From positions 2,827,501 to 2,891,500 of the forward strand of contig LR590468.1 in assembly GCA_901472505.1 (NCBI GenBank): a stretch of DNA of 64,000 bases. The letters are read 5' to 3'. Positions 18,377-29,121 of this stretch are shown one piece after another (within the stretch, counting starts at the first letter, position 1; each line of letters begins with the position of its first letter). The position numbers and the translations under genes are program-made. The DNA comes from Proteus vulgaris. Lineage in GTDB: Bacteria > Pseudomonadota > Gammaproteobacteria > Enterobacterales > Enterobacteriaceae. The notes beneath the pieces are model-generated. The model had not been told where the DNA came from, did not search any database, and saw only the letters and a program-made list of their open reading frames with translations.

Positions 18377-19579
18377 TTACGATGCTTTTTTGCCAAAGAG
18401 TCGGCAAATTAAGCCAATAGGACCTGTCATATACCAGCATCGGTTACCTTTATGACGGCTATTTTGACCTAAAGATTGTGTTAATCGGTCAAGGATAATC
18501 GCAAGAATAACAATACCGGCCCCTCCGACGGCAGCAAGCCCCATATCAAGGCGACCAATACCACGCAATACCATTTGACCTAATCCACCAACGGCTATCA
18601 TTGATGCAATAACAACCATTGAAAGTGCTAACATCAAGGTTTGGTTTACACCAGCCATAATGGTTGGCATAGCGAGTGGCAATTGCACTTTAAACAACAT
18701 TTGTCGAGGATTTGCCCCAAATGATTGAGCAGCTTCAATTAAATCCTCTGGCACTTGTTTGATCCCTAAAATGGTTAGTCTCACAATAGGTGGCAATGCA
18801 AAAATGATAGTGACTACAACTCCCGGTACATTACCAATACCAAATAGCATCACGATGGGCACTAAGTAGACGAATGCGGGTGTGGTCTGCATGGCATCGA
18901 GCAAAGGACGGACGATTTTTGATGCTCTATCACTACTAGCAAGCCATATCCCTAAAGGAAGCCCGATTATTAGACAGAATAGTAAGGAGGTAAGAACTAA
19001 AGCAAGGGTAACCATGGCTTCAGACCACGCGCCAATAGCACCAATTAATATCAGTGAGATAAACGAAGTGATCCCCATTACTTTGCCTGAAAGTTGCCAT
19101 GCAATCAGTGAAAATAGAATAATGGCAACAGGTGCTGGCATTGAGGTTAAGAAATTTTCAAAACCACTTAACACAAAATCAACGGGTACACGGATGCCTT
19201 GGAAAACGGGGCGAAAGTGTAACACGATCCAGTCAATCGCTTCAGTAACCCATGAATCTAAAGGGATAAGTGTGTTGTGAAAGGGATCCATAAGATTAAA
19301 AGAATCTGACGTAACATCGGTAGGTGTTGCATCTAACCAGTCAGTGCCTGTAGATGATGTATCAATATTTTCACTACCGCTACCTGTTGTTCCCCATGGA
19401 TCGGTATCTGCTGATGAACTATCAGTACTACTCCAAGGGTCGCTTTCGGTTGTACTTGTATTGGTTGTTGCCCAAGGATCATCATTTACGCTATGGGGTG
19501 TCTCTTGTGTGGTATCGCTTGTGGTTGTTTCTTGGGAAGTGGTATCCCATGCAGTATCTTGATTATTTGTATTACTCAT
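18377..19579 (-). CDS. proW: Glycine betaine ABC permease ProW with expanded N-terminal tail
   Basis: 400 residues against about 354 in E. coli. Residues 1-95 are Ser/Thr/Asp-rich and contain DPW at residues 34, 47 and 60, an exact 13-residue period. From [24 protein letters not shown] onward the protein follows E. coli ProW, with about seven membrane helices and the inner-membrane EAA loop ([20 protein letters not shown]). It forms the membrane channel of the ProU osmoprotectant importer. The start overlaps the end of proV by eight bases, so translation is coupled. The tail is cytoplasmic or periplasmic depending on topology, and its function is unknown. Confidence 0.93.
   Translation of the reverse strand: MSNTNNQDTAWDTTSQETTTSDTTQETPHSVNDDPWATTNTSTTESDPWSSTDSSSADTDPWGTTGSGSENIDTSSTGTDWLDATPTDVTSDSFNLMDPFHNTLIPLDSWVTEAIDWIVLHFRPVFQGIRVPVDFVLSGFENFLTSMPAPVAIILFSLIAWQLSGKVMGITSFISLILIGAIGAWSEAMVTLALVLTSLLFCLIIGLPLGIWLASSDRASKIVRPLLDAMQTTPAFVYLVPIVMLFGIGNVPGVVVTIIFALPPIVRLTILGIKQVPEDLIEAAQSFGANPRQMLFKVQLPLAMPTIMAGVNQTLMLALSMVVIASMIAVGGLGQMVLRGIGRLDMGLAAVGGAGIVILAIILDRLTQSLGQNSRHKGNRCWYMTGPIGLICRLFGKKAS
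19364..19480 (-). repeat. Three degenerate 39-base units in proW (DPW repeats)
   Basis: Codons 34-72 of proW form three 13-codon units, each opening with Asp-Pro-Trp followed by a Ser/Thr/Asp-rich stretch. The period is exact but the DNA copies have diverged. Confidence 0.7.
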
Positions 19580-20771
19580 TTGGCGTCTCCTTATCCAGTG
19601 CTTGTAGTAACATTCCTTTAGAAATCAAACCTATATAACGGTTTTTTTCATCAATAACAGGAATAGCACAGGGAGATTGTGCAACCGTTGAAATCAGCTC
19701 ATTTAGAGGGGTATCACCATTAATGGCACAGGGTTCGGATAAAATAGCTGATTCAATAGACCGTTTATTTTTGAGAGCCTCTTCAAGAGAATTTACCGAA
19801 ACAATACCGATAAACTTTCTACCTCGCTCAATGAGATAACCAAAATTTCTATCTTCATCTTCAAGCACTTTTAATGCTGAGCGAGGACCAAAGCCAGGTG
19901 CGATATGCAATAAGGTTTCAGGGCGACGTTTGGCGATATCTTTGGCACTAAATACGTGGCTAATATCAACCCCACGGAAGAATGTACGCACATAATCATT
20001 AGCTGGGTTATTGAGTATTTCATCCGGTGTACCGATTTGGACTACAACTCCACCTTGCATAATGGCAATTCGATCACCAATACGCATTGCTTCGTCAAGA
20101 TCATGAGAAATAAATACAATAGTACGCTGTTTATCGCCTTGTAAGCTCAATAATTCATCTTGCATTTCGGTACGAATTAAAGGGTCAAGTGCTGAGAAAG
20201 CCTCATCCATTAATAAGATATCGGGATCATTGGCTAAAGCACGAGCTAGGCCAATACGTTGACGCATTCCGCCTGATAGCTCATCAGGCCAAGAATGAGC
20301 ATAACTACCAAGATTGACTTGCTCTAATGCATCCATTGCTTTTTTATAACGCTCGTCTTTGCTTAATCCTGCGAGATCCATTCCGAAGGCTGTGTTATCA
20401 AGTATGTTCATATGTGGCATTAAGGCGAATGACTGAAATACCATACTGATTTTTTTACGGCGTACTTGGCGTAACTCTTTATCCGACATAGTCGCAATAT
20501 TTTCGCCATCAATAAGCACTTCTCCTTTTGTAGGAGAGATCAGACGATTGAGAAGGCGGACTAGTGTGGATTTACCGGAGCCAGATAAGCCCATAATGAC
20601 AAATATTTCGCCTTCTTCAATTGCCAGATTTGCATTTTGAACGCCTACTGTAAGCCCTGTTTTATCAAAAATCTGATCTTTATTCATACCAGATTCTAAT
20701 AATTCAAAGGCACGTTTAGGATGTTCGCCAAATACCTTGTAGAGGTTTTTCACTTCAAGTTTAATTGCCAT
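19572..20771 (-). CDS. proV: Glycine betaine ABC ATPase ProV
   Basis: 399 residues. The ATPase domain has Walker [13 protein letters not shown], signature [16 protein letters not shown], and Walker [15 protein letters not shown]. After about residue 280 there is a tandem CBS regulatory module ([14 protein letters not shown] and [20 protein letters not shown]), as in E. coli ProV (400 residues). CBS domains of this group sense ionic strength. It is the first gene of proVWX, 620 bases from nrdF. ProU transcription in E. coli is osmo-induced and H-NS-repressed; the very AT-rich upstream region here is compatible with that, but no site can be proven. Confidence 0.95.
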   Translation of the reverse strand: MAIKLEVKNLYKVFGEHPKRAFELLESGMNKDQIFDKTGLTVGVQNANLAIEEGEIFVIMGLSGSGKSTLVRLLNRLISPTKGEVLIDGENIATMSDKELRQVRRKKISMVFQSFALMPHMNILDNTAFGMDLAGLSKDERYKKAMDALEQVNLGSYAHSWPDELSGGMRQRIGLARALANDPDILLMDEAFSALDPLIRTEMQDELLSLQGDKQRTIVFISHDLDEAMRIGDRIAIMQGGVVVQIGTPDEILNNPANDYVRTFFRGVDISHVFSAKDIAKRRPETLLHIAPGFGPRSALKVLEDEDRNFGYLIERGRKFIGIVSVNSLEEALKNKRSIESAILSEPCAINGDTPLNELISTVAQSPCAIPVIDEKNRYIGLISKGMLLQALDKETPNE

Positions 20772-21393
20772 GCAATATATAGTTTCCTATTTAAATATTA
20801 GAAGGAATAAATTAAATATTAATTAATGAGTATCGTTATTTTCCTAAAATAAAATTTTTAGTAAGGGAAATACCCTACCACAATGATCGAGTCTGACAAC
20901 CCTATGTTCATTATAATTAATTAAAAAAAATCTCTTTTTTTAATTGTTTTTTTAATGATTAATAATTAAATAAAGTGAAATATAAATTTATTGTTAAGCG
21001 TTGATATATTGGTTAACCAACTGAAATAACTTTCTTTTTTTAGATATTGAGATTTTAATTAGGATCTCAATAAAAAGAATAATGAAAGAGTAAAGAAACA
21101 GCAGAAAGTAAGAAAAATAAAAATGAAAAAAAACCAAAATACATTAGATAATCTAATTAATGTTACCCTGATCTGAGTGGTTATTTAAGAAAAACTGAAA
21201 AATCATTCGTAAAAAATTGGTTATTTGAATAAATCGAACGGTAAAAATCATACAATTAGTTGCTTTTATGAACAATAAAAAATGCATTAAAAAATAAATT
21301 ATATTTTTCAATGCATTATGTTTTTATGTTGATATATAATTAATTTGAATGTATTGCTATTCTGTGGTCATATTTGATAGTTAATAAGAGAAA
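20772..21393. other. AT-rich gap between proV and nrdF
   Basis: 622 bases with no convincing gene. It must contain the proV promoter. Visible structures are a palindrome TTGGTTAACCAA at 21009-21020, an 8-bp hairpin (ATTGAGAT/ATCTCAAT, 21046-21071) and the nrdF terminator candidate at its far end. No known riboswitch was recognised. Confidence 0.5.
21277..21317 (-). terminator. Candidate terminator of nrdHIEF
   Basis: AATGCATT occurs at both ends of a long AT-rich hairpin, and on the minus strand it is followed by TTTTTTATT. It lies about 80 bases beyond the nrdF stop. It is low in GC, so efficiency is uncertain. Confidence 0.5.
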
Positions 21394-22385
<992 letters not shown>

Positions 22386-22388
22386 TTA

Positions 22389-24515
22389 TTAAAGTGCACA
22401 CGAAACACAGCCTTTTATTTCAGTGCCTGCTAATGCGGATTGTCGGATACGAATGTAATACAAGGTTTTAATACCCTTACGCCATGCATAAATTTGCGCT
22501 TTGTTAATATCTCTTGTTGTGGCTTCATCAGAAAAGAACAACGTTAGTGATAAACCTTGATCAATATGTTGTGACGCTTCTGCATAGGTGTCGATAATTT
22601 TTTCTGCACCAATTTCATAAGCATCTTGATAATACTGGCGATTTTCATTAGTCATAAATGGGGCTGGATAATAAACCCGTCCAATTTTACCTTCTTTCCT
22701 GATTTCTATTGGGGCTACAATAGGATGAATGCTTGATGTGGAATGATTGATATAGGAGATAGATCCGGTCGGGGGGATCGCTTGTAAGTTTTGGTTATAA
22801 ATCCCATATGTCATAATAGACAACTGGAGTGTTTGCCAATCTTCTTGTGTAGGAATATGAATATTCGATTGGCTAAATAACTGGTGGACTTTTTGTGTTT
22901 TAGGCAACCATTGTTGTGATACATACTTATTAAAGTATTCACCTGTTGCGTATTTTGAATTCTTAAAACCTTTAAAGTGTTGTTTTTTTTCAATAGCTAA
23001 TTGGTTTGAAGCTAATAACGCATAATAAGTGACGGTATAAAAATAGATATTGGTGAAATCTAATGCTTCTTCAGAGCCGTAATAAATTCCTTCACGTGCT
23101 AAGTAGCCATGCAAATTCATTTGCCCTAAACCAATCGCATGAGAAGCGAGATTACCTTTTTCAATAGAAGGAACAGACTCAATTTTCGTCATTTCAGAGA
23201 CATTGCTTAATGCTCTAACTGCAGTGCTGACGGTATGAGCGAAGTTAGGGGAGTCCATTGCCATAGCAATATTCATAGAACCTAAGTTACAACTGATGTC
23301 ATGACCGATATGGCGATAGCTTAAATCTGGATGATACTGACTTGCGCTGTTGACTTGTAAAATTTCAGAGCAAAGATTACTCATGTTAATTCTACCCGCA
23401 ATAGGATTTGCTCGATTTACCGCATCTTCAAACATGATATAAGGATAGCCAGATTCAAATTGAATTTCGGCAAGTGTTTGGAAGAACTCTCTCGCTTTAA
23501 TTTTCTTTTTACGAATTTGTGAGTTATTCACCATCTCACTGTATTTTTTGCTAATACTGATTTCTGACATTGGTACGCCATAAGCACGCTCTACATCATA
23601 AGGTGAGAAGAGATACATATCTTCATTGCGTTTCGCTAACTCAAATGTGATATCTGGAATTACTACGCCTAAAGAGAGTGTTTTGATCCTGACTTTTTCA
23701 TCTGCATTTTCTCTTTTTGTATCAAGAAAATAATAAATATCAGGGTGGTGAGCATGAAGATAAACTGCCCCTGCGCCTTGCCTTGCACCTAATTGGTTTG
23801 CATAGGAAAACGCATCTTCAAGCATTTTCATAACAGGGACAACCCCTGAAGATTGATTTTCAATTCGTTTAATGGGTGCACCGGCTTCACGTAAATTAGT
23901 GAGTAGAAATGCGACACCACCTCCCCCGTTTAGAAAGCTGTAATGCCGAATTTACCGATCGACCAATAGATTCCATATTATCTTCGATACGCAATAGAAA
24001 GCAGGAAACCAACTCACCACGCTGTTGTTTTCCACAATTTAGGAATGTTGGTGTGGCGGGTTGGAAACGACCACTAATAATTTCATCAACAAGATGAATG
24101 GCAAGCTCGGTATCACCTTTTGCAAGGGTGAGGGCAACCATACAGACGCGATCTTCATAGCGTTCAAGGTAACGCTCGCCATCAAATGTTTTTAAGGTGT
24201 AACTGGTATAGTACTTAAAAGCCCTAAAAAAGATTGAAAGCGAAATTTTTTGCTATAAGCATGTTTGAATAGCTGTTTGATAAAGGCAAATTCATATTGT
24301 TCTAGCACTTGAGTTTCGTAATAGTGTTGCTGTACTAAAAACTCGAGCTTTTCTTTTAGATCATGAAAAAATACCGTATTTTGATTTACATGTTGACGAA
24401 AAAAATGATGCGTTGCTAATTTGTCTTTATCAAACTGAATATTACCTTGCTCATCATAGAGATTTAGCATGGCGTTTAAGGCATGGTAATCAAGTTGTTC
24501 TATTGATGTTGTCAT
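22389..24515 (-). pseudogene. nrdE: Ribonucleotide reductase class Ib alpha subunit NrdE, two compensating indels
   Basis: About 708 residues when joined, against 714 in E. coli. The N-terminal part ([21 protein letters not shown] to FRFQSFLG) leaves frame at 24222-24224, where one G is missing on the coding strand. The correct frame resumes [20 protein letters not shown] and MVALTLAKG to [14 protein letters not shown], then a +1 in the C5 run at 23923-23927 shifts again. The main block ([14 protein letters not shown] to the C-terminal CVSCAL redox pair) is intact. NrdE reduces ribonucleoside diphosphates with NrdH and NrdF. I start at MTTSIEQ (24515), which has GAG twelve bases upstream; an earlier in-frame ATG at 24536 overlaps nrdI. 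Confidence 0.9.
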
Positions 24516-24520
24516 GTTAA

Positions 24521-24940
24521 TTATCTCGTGACACATTGGTCTGCCAGATTAGACCAAAACGTCCTTAAGCCGGTTTTTACGCGTTTTTCATCTTCTGGTG
24601 TGCCTAATAATTCAAATCGATACAAAAAAGGGATTTGGCATTTTTGTGCAATGATGTCACCTGCTAACCCATAAGCTGCACCAAAGTTTGTATTTCCAGA
24701 AGCAATAACACCACGTATTAATTGACGATTTTCAGGAATATTTAAAAACTGAATAACCGCCTTAGGAACTGCACCTTTAGTTCCACCGCCACCATAAGTA
24801 GGGCAAAGCAACACAAAGGGTTGTGTTGCGAGCAAGATTTCATCTTCAATAATTCTAGTCGCTTGTAAATTGAGCTTTTGCACAAAGCGATGACAGTTTT
24901 CTGAGCGACTTGAGAAATAGATCAAAGGTGCAGTTTGCAT
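24521..24940 (-). CDS. nrdI: Flavodoxin-like NrdI, maturation factor for NrdF
   Basis: 139 residues. The flavodoxin-type FMN site is visible in [34 protein letters not shown] and [18 protein letters not shown]. NrdI supplies oxidant to assemble the dimanganese tyrosyl cofactor of NrdF. It lies between nrdH (11 bases upstream) and nrdE, the standard nrdHIEF order, and is close to the E. coli length (136). The gene is intact, unlike its two downstream partners. Confidence 0.95.
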   Translation of the reverse strand: MQTAPLIYFSSRSENCHRFVQKLNLQATRIIEDEILLATQPFVLLCPTYGGGGTKGAVPKAVIQFLNIPENRQLIRGVIASGNTNFGAAYGLAGDIIAQKCQIPFLYRFELLGTPEDEKRVKTGLRTFWSNLADQCVTR

Positions 24941-24951
24941 AAGAGGCTCCT

Positions 24952-25176
24952 TTAGAGCGTAATTTGTCCTATCTTATCAGGGCAGAAACCGGACCAATGT
25001 TGTTCTCCATGAACAACGACGGGAACTTGGCGATATCCCATAGAGACAATTTGCGCTAAGGCTTGTGTATCTTGGGTCAGATCAACTGCAACAAATGGAA
25101 TGTTTTTTTGTTTTAACGCACGCTCTGTGGCGCTGCATTGAACGCAATTTGGCTTGGTATAGAGGATAACAGACAT
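24952..25176 (-). CDS. nrdH: Glutaredoxin-like NrdH, electron donor to NrdEF
   Basis: 74 residues, glutaredoxin fold with thioredoxin-like specificity. The redox motif is CVQC in [16 protein letters not shown], and the family stretch [21 protein letters not shown] follows. It reduces the C-terminal cysteines of NrdE. It is the first gene of the operon, downstream of two NrdR-like boxes and a Fur box. E. coli NrdH is slightly longer (81). Confidence 0.95.
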   Translation of the reverse strand: MSVILYTKPNCVQCSATERALKQKNIPFVAVDLTQDTQALAQIVSMGYRQVPVVVHGEQHWSGFCPDKIGQITL

Positions 25177-25240
25177 AAAAAATAACCCTTATAAAAATAT
25201 GGATGCGTCTGTTTTCACATCCATAATGAGAAGTACTTAA

Positions 25241-25287
25241 ATACTATATATAGAGTTATTTATTTTCAACCATACAATATATGGTGT
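25241..25287. promoter_or_regulatory. Tandem NrdR-box-like sites upstream of nrdH
   Basis: ATACTATATATAGAGT (25241-25256) and ATACAATATATGGTGT (25272-25287) match the NrdR box ACACWATATMTNGTGT at 14 and 15 of 16 positions. Their starts are 31 bases apart, about three helical turns, the arrangement known for NrdR, which represses ribonucleotide reductase operons when dATP is plentiful. Confidence 0.8.
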
Positions 25288-25298
25288 TTTTGTATTTT

Positions 25299-25315
25299 GA
25301 TAATGATTATCATTA
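25299..25315. promoter_or_regulatory. Fur box upstream of nrdHIEF
   Basis: GATAATGATTATCATTA matches the Fur consensus nearly throughout. It lies about 120 bases upstream of the nrdH start. Fur control of nrdHIEF is known in E. coli and fits use of the manganese enzyme under iron limitation. Confidence 0.85.
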
Positions 25316-25460
25316 AAATTAAAAGGTTAGCGCACTAATTTTATTTTTTCATCACTCGATGGATCAATTTTTATTAGATATACGAGTAATTAGATGATTG
25401 CTTTATCAATCCAGCATGATTTAATCTTATTGTTACAGACAAATCAGCAGAGAAAATATT

Positions 25461-25934
25461 ATGTACCAAGACTATCTCGATGCACCTATAGGTTTCCCAA
25501 AACCCTATATCTCTATTACAGCAAATGAAAAAGGGATCACCAGCCTCTATTTTGTAAATGATAAAGATATTGCTGTGAATTCAAGCACTGTTATTAAACA
25601 GTGCATAAAACAACTAAAAGAGTATTTTGCAGGTAATCGTACAACTTTTTCTATCCCGTTGGCGCCAGAGGGAACAGAATTCCAAAGTCGAGTTTGGAAA
25701 ACATTACAAACTATTCCTTTTGGCGAAGTTTGGAGTTATAAAAAATTGGCACTTACATTAGGTTCAGTCAATTATTGCAGAGCGGTAGGAATGGCGAATT
25801 CACGAAATCCGATTTCTTTAATTATTCCTTGTCATCGTGTTATTGGCCATAACGGCAAGTTAGTCGGTTACACGGGGGGGGTGGATATTAAGCGTTGGCT
25901 ACTTCAATATGAAAAAATAGAGATTGATGAATAG
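25461..25934 (+). CDS. ogt: Methylated-DNA-[protein]-cysteine S-methyltransferase Ogt
   Basis: 157 residues. The suicidal acceptor cysteine is in IIPCHRVIG near residue 125, preceded by the DNA-binding helix with Arg finger (NYCRAVGMANSRNPIS) and the conserved GEVWSYKKLA. It removes O6-alkylguanine and O4-alkylthymine lesions by direct transfer. The N-terminal domain is short and lacks the zinc-binding Ada module, so Ogt and not Ada. It diverges from nrdH. E. coli Ogt is about 171 residues. Confidence 0.92.
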   Translation: MYQDYLDAPIGFPKPYISITANEKGITSLYFVNDKDIAVNSSTVIKQCIKQLKEYFAGNRTTFSIPLAPEGTEFQSRVWKTLQTIPFGEVWSYKKLALTLGSVNYCRAVGMANSRNPISLIIPCHRVIGHNGKLVGYTGGVDIKRWLLQYEKIEIDE

Positions 25935-26086
25935 TTCAGATTGTAAGTATTAAGTATTGTTTCTTAAGTGAACGCTGTGTTAAGTCATGGGATTTGTCTG
26001 AATATTAATCATTTGGCAGAAAAAAAATGTGAGTTTCGTGATCTAGACTGTGGACAGGGAATCATCATTTTTGTTTTACTATAGCC

Positions 26087-26105
26087 AACGCAAAACGCTT
26101 GCGTT
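26087..26105 (+). promoter_or_regulatory. Hairpin in the cspE 5' leader
   Basis: AACGCAA and TTGCGTT form a 7-bp stem with a 5-base loop, ending about 13 bases before the AAAGG ribosome binding site. Cold-shock mRNAs often carry such leader structure; a regulatory role here is inferred. Confidence 0.45.
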
Positions 26106-26131
26106 TATTTTCTATTTTAAAGGTAAACTTG

Positions 26132-26341
26132 ATGTCTAAATTAAAAGGTAACGTTAAGTGGTTTAACGAAACTAAAGGTTTTGGTTTTATCACTCCAGAA
26201 GATGGCAGTAAAGATGTATTTGTACACTTTTCCGCTATTACATCAGAAGGCTTTAAAACCCTTGCTGAAGGTCAAAAAGTAGAGTTTGAAGTTACTGACG
26301 GCGCGAAAGGGCCATCTGCTGCAAACGTTGTCGCTATCTAA
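26132..26341 (+). CDS. cspE: Cold-shock-domain RNA chaperone CspE
   Basis: 69 residues, a single cold-shock domain with RNP1 KGFGFITP and RNP2 VFVHFSAI. It binds single-stranded nucleic acids and melts secondary structure, acting as an antiterminator in E. coli. I start at [10 protein letters not shown], which has AAAGG upstream; a longer frame from 26099 would add residues absent in the family. CspC and CspE are nearly identical, and the adjacent crcB and lipA decide for CspE. Confidence 0.92.
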   Translation: MSKLKGNVKWFNETKGFGFITPEDGSKDVFVHFSAITSEGFKTLAEGQKVEFEVTDGAKGPSAANVVAI

Positions 26342-26363
26342 TTAACGACTTCTTTGAGACAGT

Positions 26364-26389
26364 AAAAACCCGTTGAATAACGGGTTTTT
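26364..26389. terminator. Bidirectional intrinsic terminator cspE / crcB
   Basis: AAAAACCCGTT, a GAAT loop, then AACGGGTTTTT. Symmetric A and T runs let it work for both convergent genes. Confidence 0.92.
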
Positions 26390-26401
26390 ATGTTTCTAGT
26401 A

Positions 26402-26776
26402 TTACATTTCACGTAATAACCAAAATGCAAATGCAGTCATTAAAAATGATCCCGCTAAGTTAGCGCCCATTGTACTTAATGCCCATCCAATTTTACCTTC
26501 CGTTAAGAGTGCAACCACTTCAACCGAAAAGGTTGAGAAGGTTGTCAAACCGCCACAAAAGCCCGTTGTTAGCATAATTTTCCAAATAGGATCAATATGC
26601 GGTGCTTTGCTAAACCAAGCAATACCAAAAGCAATAATAAAGGCACCAATACAGTTAGCAATAAAGGTGCCTGTGGCAAAATGTGGAAGAATAGAATTTA
26701 GGCGGTAGCTAATCAGCCAGCGTAATACGCTACCTAAACCACCACCTATAAATACAGCAATTGCAATATTAAGCAT
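26402..26776 (-). CDS. crcB: Fluoride ion channel CrcB/Fluc
   Basis: 124 residues with four membrane helices. [10 protein letters not shown] at the N-terminus, the NxxGAF motif ([13 protein letters not shown]) and [15 protein letters not shown], the Phe-box and Na+-binding region, are diagnostic of Fluc channels. They form dual-topology dimers that expel fluoride passively. I see no crcB fluoride riboswitch in the 13 bases before lipA or within the upstream gene, so expression probably comes from its own or the lipA-side promoter. Length equals the family norm. Confidence 0.93.
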   Translation of the reverse strand: MLNIAIAVFIGGGLGSVLRWLISYRLNSILPHFATGTFIANCIGAFIIAFGIAWFSKAPHIDPIWKIMLTTGFCGGLTTFSTFSVEVVALLTEGKIGWALSTMGANLAGSFLMTAFAFWLLREM

Positions 26777-26789
26777 GAGAGATTAATTG

Positions 26790-27755
26790 TTATTTAACCT
26801 CAATCCCCTGAGCTTGAAGATCGGCATGATAAGATGAGCGAACAAACGGCCCACAAGCTGCATGGGTAAAACCCATCGCAAGTGCTTGCTCTTTCATATA
26901 TTCAAACTCGTCAGGACTGACGTAGCGTTGAACAGGAAGATGGTGACGACTTGGCTGTAGATATTGCCCTAATGTCAGCATCGTTACCCCATGTTTACGC
27001 AGATCACGCATAACGTCAATGATTTCTTCGTTGGTTTCCCCAAGGCCAACCATTAAACCTGATTTTGTCGGAATATCAGGATGTGCTTGCTTAAATCGCT
27101 CTAGCAATGTTAATGACCATTGATAGTTAGCACCTGGACGTACTTGGCGATAAACACGAGGAACGTTCTCTAAGTTATGGTTAAAGACATCAGGTGGCGT
27201 ATCTGTGAGGATCTCAAGAGCTTTATCCATACGGCCACGAAAATCAGGAACTAATGTTTCAATACGAATAGTGGGATTTTTTGCGCGAATAGCTGAAATA
27301 CAATCAGCAAAATGCTGAGCGCCACCATCACGTAAATCATCACGGTCTACAGAGGTAATAACGACGTAGCGTAATCCCATATCTTTAATGGTTTGAGCAA
27401 GTTTTTCTGGCTCTTGTGGATCGGGTGCATTTGGGCGACCATGTGCGACATCGCAAAACGGGCAACGGCGTGTGCAGATTGCGCCTAAGATCATAAAGGT
27501 CGCTGTTCCATGGTTAAAGCACTCTGCAAGGTTAGGGCAAGATGCTTCTTCGCACACAGAATGAAGGCCATTTTTACGCATTGCTGCTTTGATGCCTTGA
27601 ATTTTACTTGAATCAGCGGGCAGCTTTATTTTCATCCAATCAGGTTTGCGTAGCAGTTGTTCACGTTCTGTAGCGACTGTTTTAACAGGAATAAGTGCCA
27701 TTTTATCGGCATCGCGATATTTGACTCCGCGTTCCATCTGAATAGGTTTACTCAT
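26790..27755 (-). CDS. lipA: Lipoyl synthase LipA
   Basis: 321 residues, radical-SAM enzyme. The auxiliary cluster ligands are in [13 protein letters not shown] (CX4CX5C) and the SAM cluster in CTRRCPFC (CX3CX2C); the C-terminal Ser ligand lies in RSSYHAD. It inserts two sulfurs into octanoyl chains on lipoyl domains of the 2-oxoacid dehydrogenases, using the octanoyl group placed by LipB. lipB lies upstream on the same strand. Length and sequence match E. coli LipA (321). Confidence 0.96.
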   Translation of the reverse strand: MSKPIQMERGVKYRDADKMALIPVKTVATEREQLLRKPDWMKIKLPADSSKIQGIKAAMRKNGLHSVCEEASCPNLAECFNHGTATFMILGAICTRRCPFCDVAHGRPNAPDPQEPEKLAQTIKDMGLRYVVITSVDRDDLRDGGAQHFADCISAIRAKNPTIRIETLVPDFRGRMDKALEILTDTPPDVFNHNLENVPRVYRQVRPGANYQWSLTLLERFKQAHPDIPTKSGLMVGLGETNEEIIDVMRDLRKHGVTMLTLGQYLQPSRHHLPVQRYVSPDEFEYMKEQALAMGFTHAACGPFVRSSYHADLQAQGIEVK

Positions 27756-27859
27756 AATTGTGCCAGTTCCAGTTATCTAGAGTGATTAACACGATGTGAC
27801 TGAGGTAATCAGGGTTTTAAAAAAAAATGACAAATGTTAAAAAAATTATAGCATTTTTA

Positions 27860-28501
27860 TTACTGTGGTTGGAATCCTAGTTGTGTACAAAAATGCTTAA
27901 CTAATAATGGTGCTACCTGTGTAGTTGTCGTATTAGGAGCAAAATCAATTAACTGTGTCATTTTCAGATCAGAATAACCACAAGGATTTATTCGTGCAAA
28001 AGGGGATAAATCCATATCGATATTGAGGGCTAAGCCGTGAAAGGAGCAACCTTTACGGATACGTAACCCTAATGAACAAATTTTATCGCCTTTAACATAC
28101 ACGCCCGGTGCATCCGCGCGAGCATAGGCTTCTACATTAAATTCCGCTAGCGTTTTAATAACGGTATTTTCAAGTGCTGTGACTAATTGGCGAACACCAA
28201 TATGGTTACGTTTTAAATCCACTAAAACATACATGACTTGTTGGCCTGGGCCATGATAAGTCACCTGACCTCCACGATCAGATTGAATAACAGGAATAGA
28301 CCCTGTGTTTAATAAATGTTCAGCTTTACCAGCCTGACCTTGAGTAAAAACTTGTTCATGTTGAACGAGCCATATTTCATCAGGCGTGTGACTTTCCCGT
28401 TTTTCCGTAAACTGATGCATAGAATCAGAAACCGGTAAATAGGGTTTCACACCTAATTGGCGAATAATGATTGTTTTGTCTTGCACCGTGAAAATCTTCA
28501 T
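27860..28501 (-). CDS. lipB: Octanoyl-[acyl-carrier-protein]:protein N-octanoyltransferase LipB
   Basis: 213 residues. The family signature [12 protein letters not shown] is at about residues 75-86. The catalytic Lys is in [11 protein letters not shown], and the Cys/His region in [13 protein letters not shown] (catalytic Cys). It moves octanoate from ACP to lipoyl domains. ybeD, lipB and lipA follow in the E. coli order. Its upstream gap carries the ybeD terminator, so lipB has its own promoter. Confidence 0.95.
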   Translation of the reverse strand: MKIFTVQDKTIIIRQLGVKPYLPVSDSMHQFTEKRESHTPDEIWLVQHEQVFTQGQAGKAEHLLNTGSIPVIQSDRGGQVTYHGPGQQVMYVLVDLKRNHIGVRQLVTALENTVIKTLAEFNVEAYARADAPGVYVKGDKICSLGLRIRKGCSFHGLALNIDMDLSPFARINPCGYSDLKMTQLIDFAPNTTTTQVAPLLVKHFCTQLGFQPQ

Positions 28502-28606
28502 TTGTAGCGTAATTGTGAAGAGCAGTATAACGCCCCAGTAAATGAACTACCAGATTGAGATGTTTTTTTTCCGAAGAAGAGAGAAAATGAGGGGGATTAA
28601 GATAAG

Positions 28607-28632
28607 AAAAAGCGCCTTAGGAAGGCGCTTTT
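28607..28632 (-). terminator. Intrinsic terminator of ybeD
   Basis: On the minus strand AAAAGCGCCTT, a 3-base loop, AAGGCGCTTTTT. It lies about 30 bases after the ybeD stop. Confidence 0.9.
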
Positions 28633-28659
28633 GAAAAAATGATCTTTTAAGTAAAGGGA

Positions 28660-28926
28660 TTAAAGAACCATACGAACTAGTTCAAGCTCACCTAACTCTT
28701 TATAGAGCGTTTCGACTTGATCGATATGAGTTGCATTGATGGTAATAGACACGGAATGGTAATTACCTTTACTACTTGGCTTTACCGAAGGTGTGTAATC
28801 ACCAGGGGCATGACGTTGAATAACTTCAACGACTTGATCAACTAATTCTGGTTTTGCATGACCCATCACTTTATAAGTGAAAGAACATGGGAACTCTAAC
28901 AGTTCGTTTAATTTTGTTTTCATCAT
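28660..28926 (-). CDS. ybeD: DUF493 / UPF0250 protein YbeD
   Basis: 88 residues, nearly identical to E. coli YbeD along its length ([40 protein letters not shown]). The family has an ACT-like ferredoxin fold and no proven biochemical role; its lasting position between dacA and lipB suggests a link to lipoylation or the cell wall. Two adjacent Met codons are possible starts; the upstream AAGGAA is better spaced for the first. Confidence 0.92.
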   Translation of the reverse strand: MMKTKLNELLEFPCSFTYKVMGHAKPELVDQVVEVIQRHAPGDYTPSVKPSSKGNYHSVSITINATHIDQVETLYKELGELELVRMVL

Positions 28927-28995
28927 AATGTAATTCCTTAAGACAACAGATACTGTTGTTTTAATAATCTATTTTTACACCTAATCGTAATAAAT

Positions 28996-29028
28996 AAAAA
29001 GCGCATTCCTTTATTAATAAGGAATGCG
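28996..29028 (-). terminator. Intrinsic terminator of dacA
   Basis: CGCATTCCTT and AAGGAATGCG form a 10-bp stem with a 7-base loop, followed on the minus strand by CTTTTTATTTATT, about 95 bases after the dacA stop. Confidence 0.85.
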
Positions 29029-29121
29029 ATACTGGTAATTAGGGTAAATAAAGGAATGATAAATGTATTTATGCCAATATCTATATAAGCTATATGTGGT
29101 CACATTTACCTTTTTCAACTC

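Noticed and set aside
21009..21071. Palindrome TTGGTTAACCAA and nearby hairpin as a regulatory RNA
   Set aside because: Short and AT-rich, with no terminator or conserved fold that I can recognise.
25177..25460. A small gene between nrdH and ogt
   Set aside because: The interval is filled by regulatory sites and shows no supported start or frame.
26777..26789. crcB fluoride riboswitch
   Set aside because: Only 13 bases separate lipA and crcB and no riboswitch core is seen.
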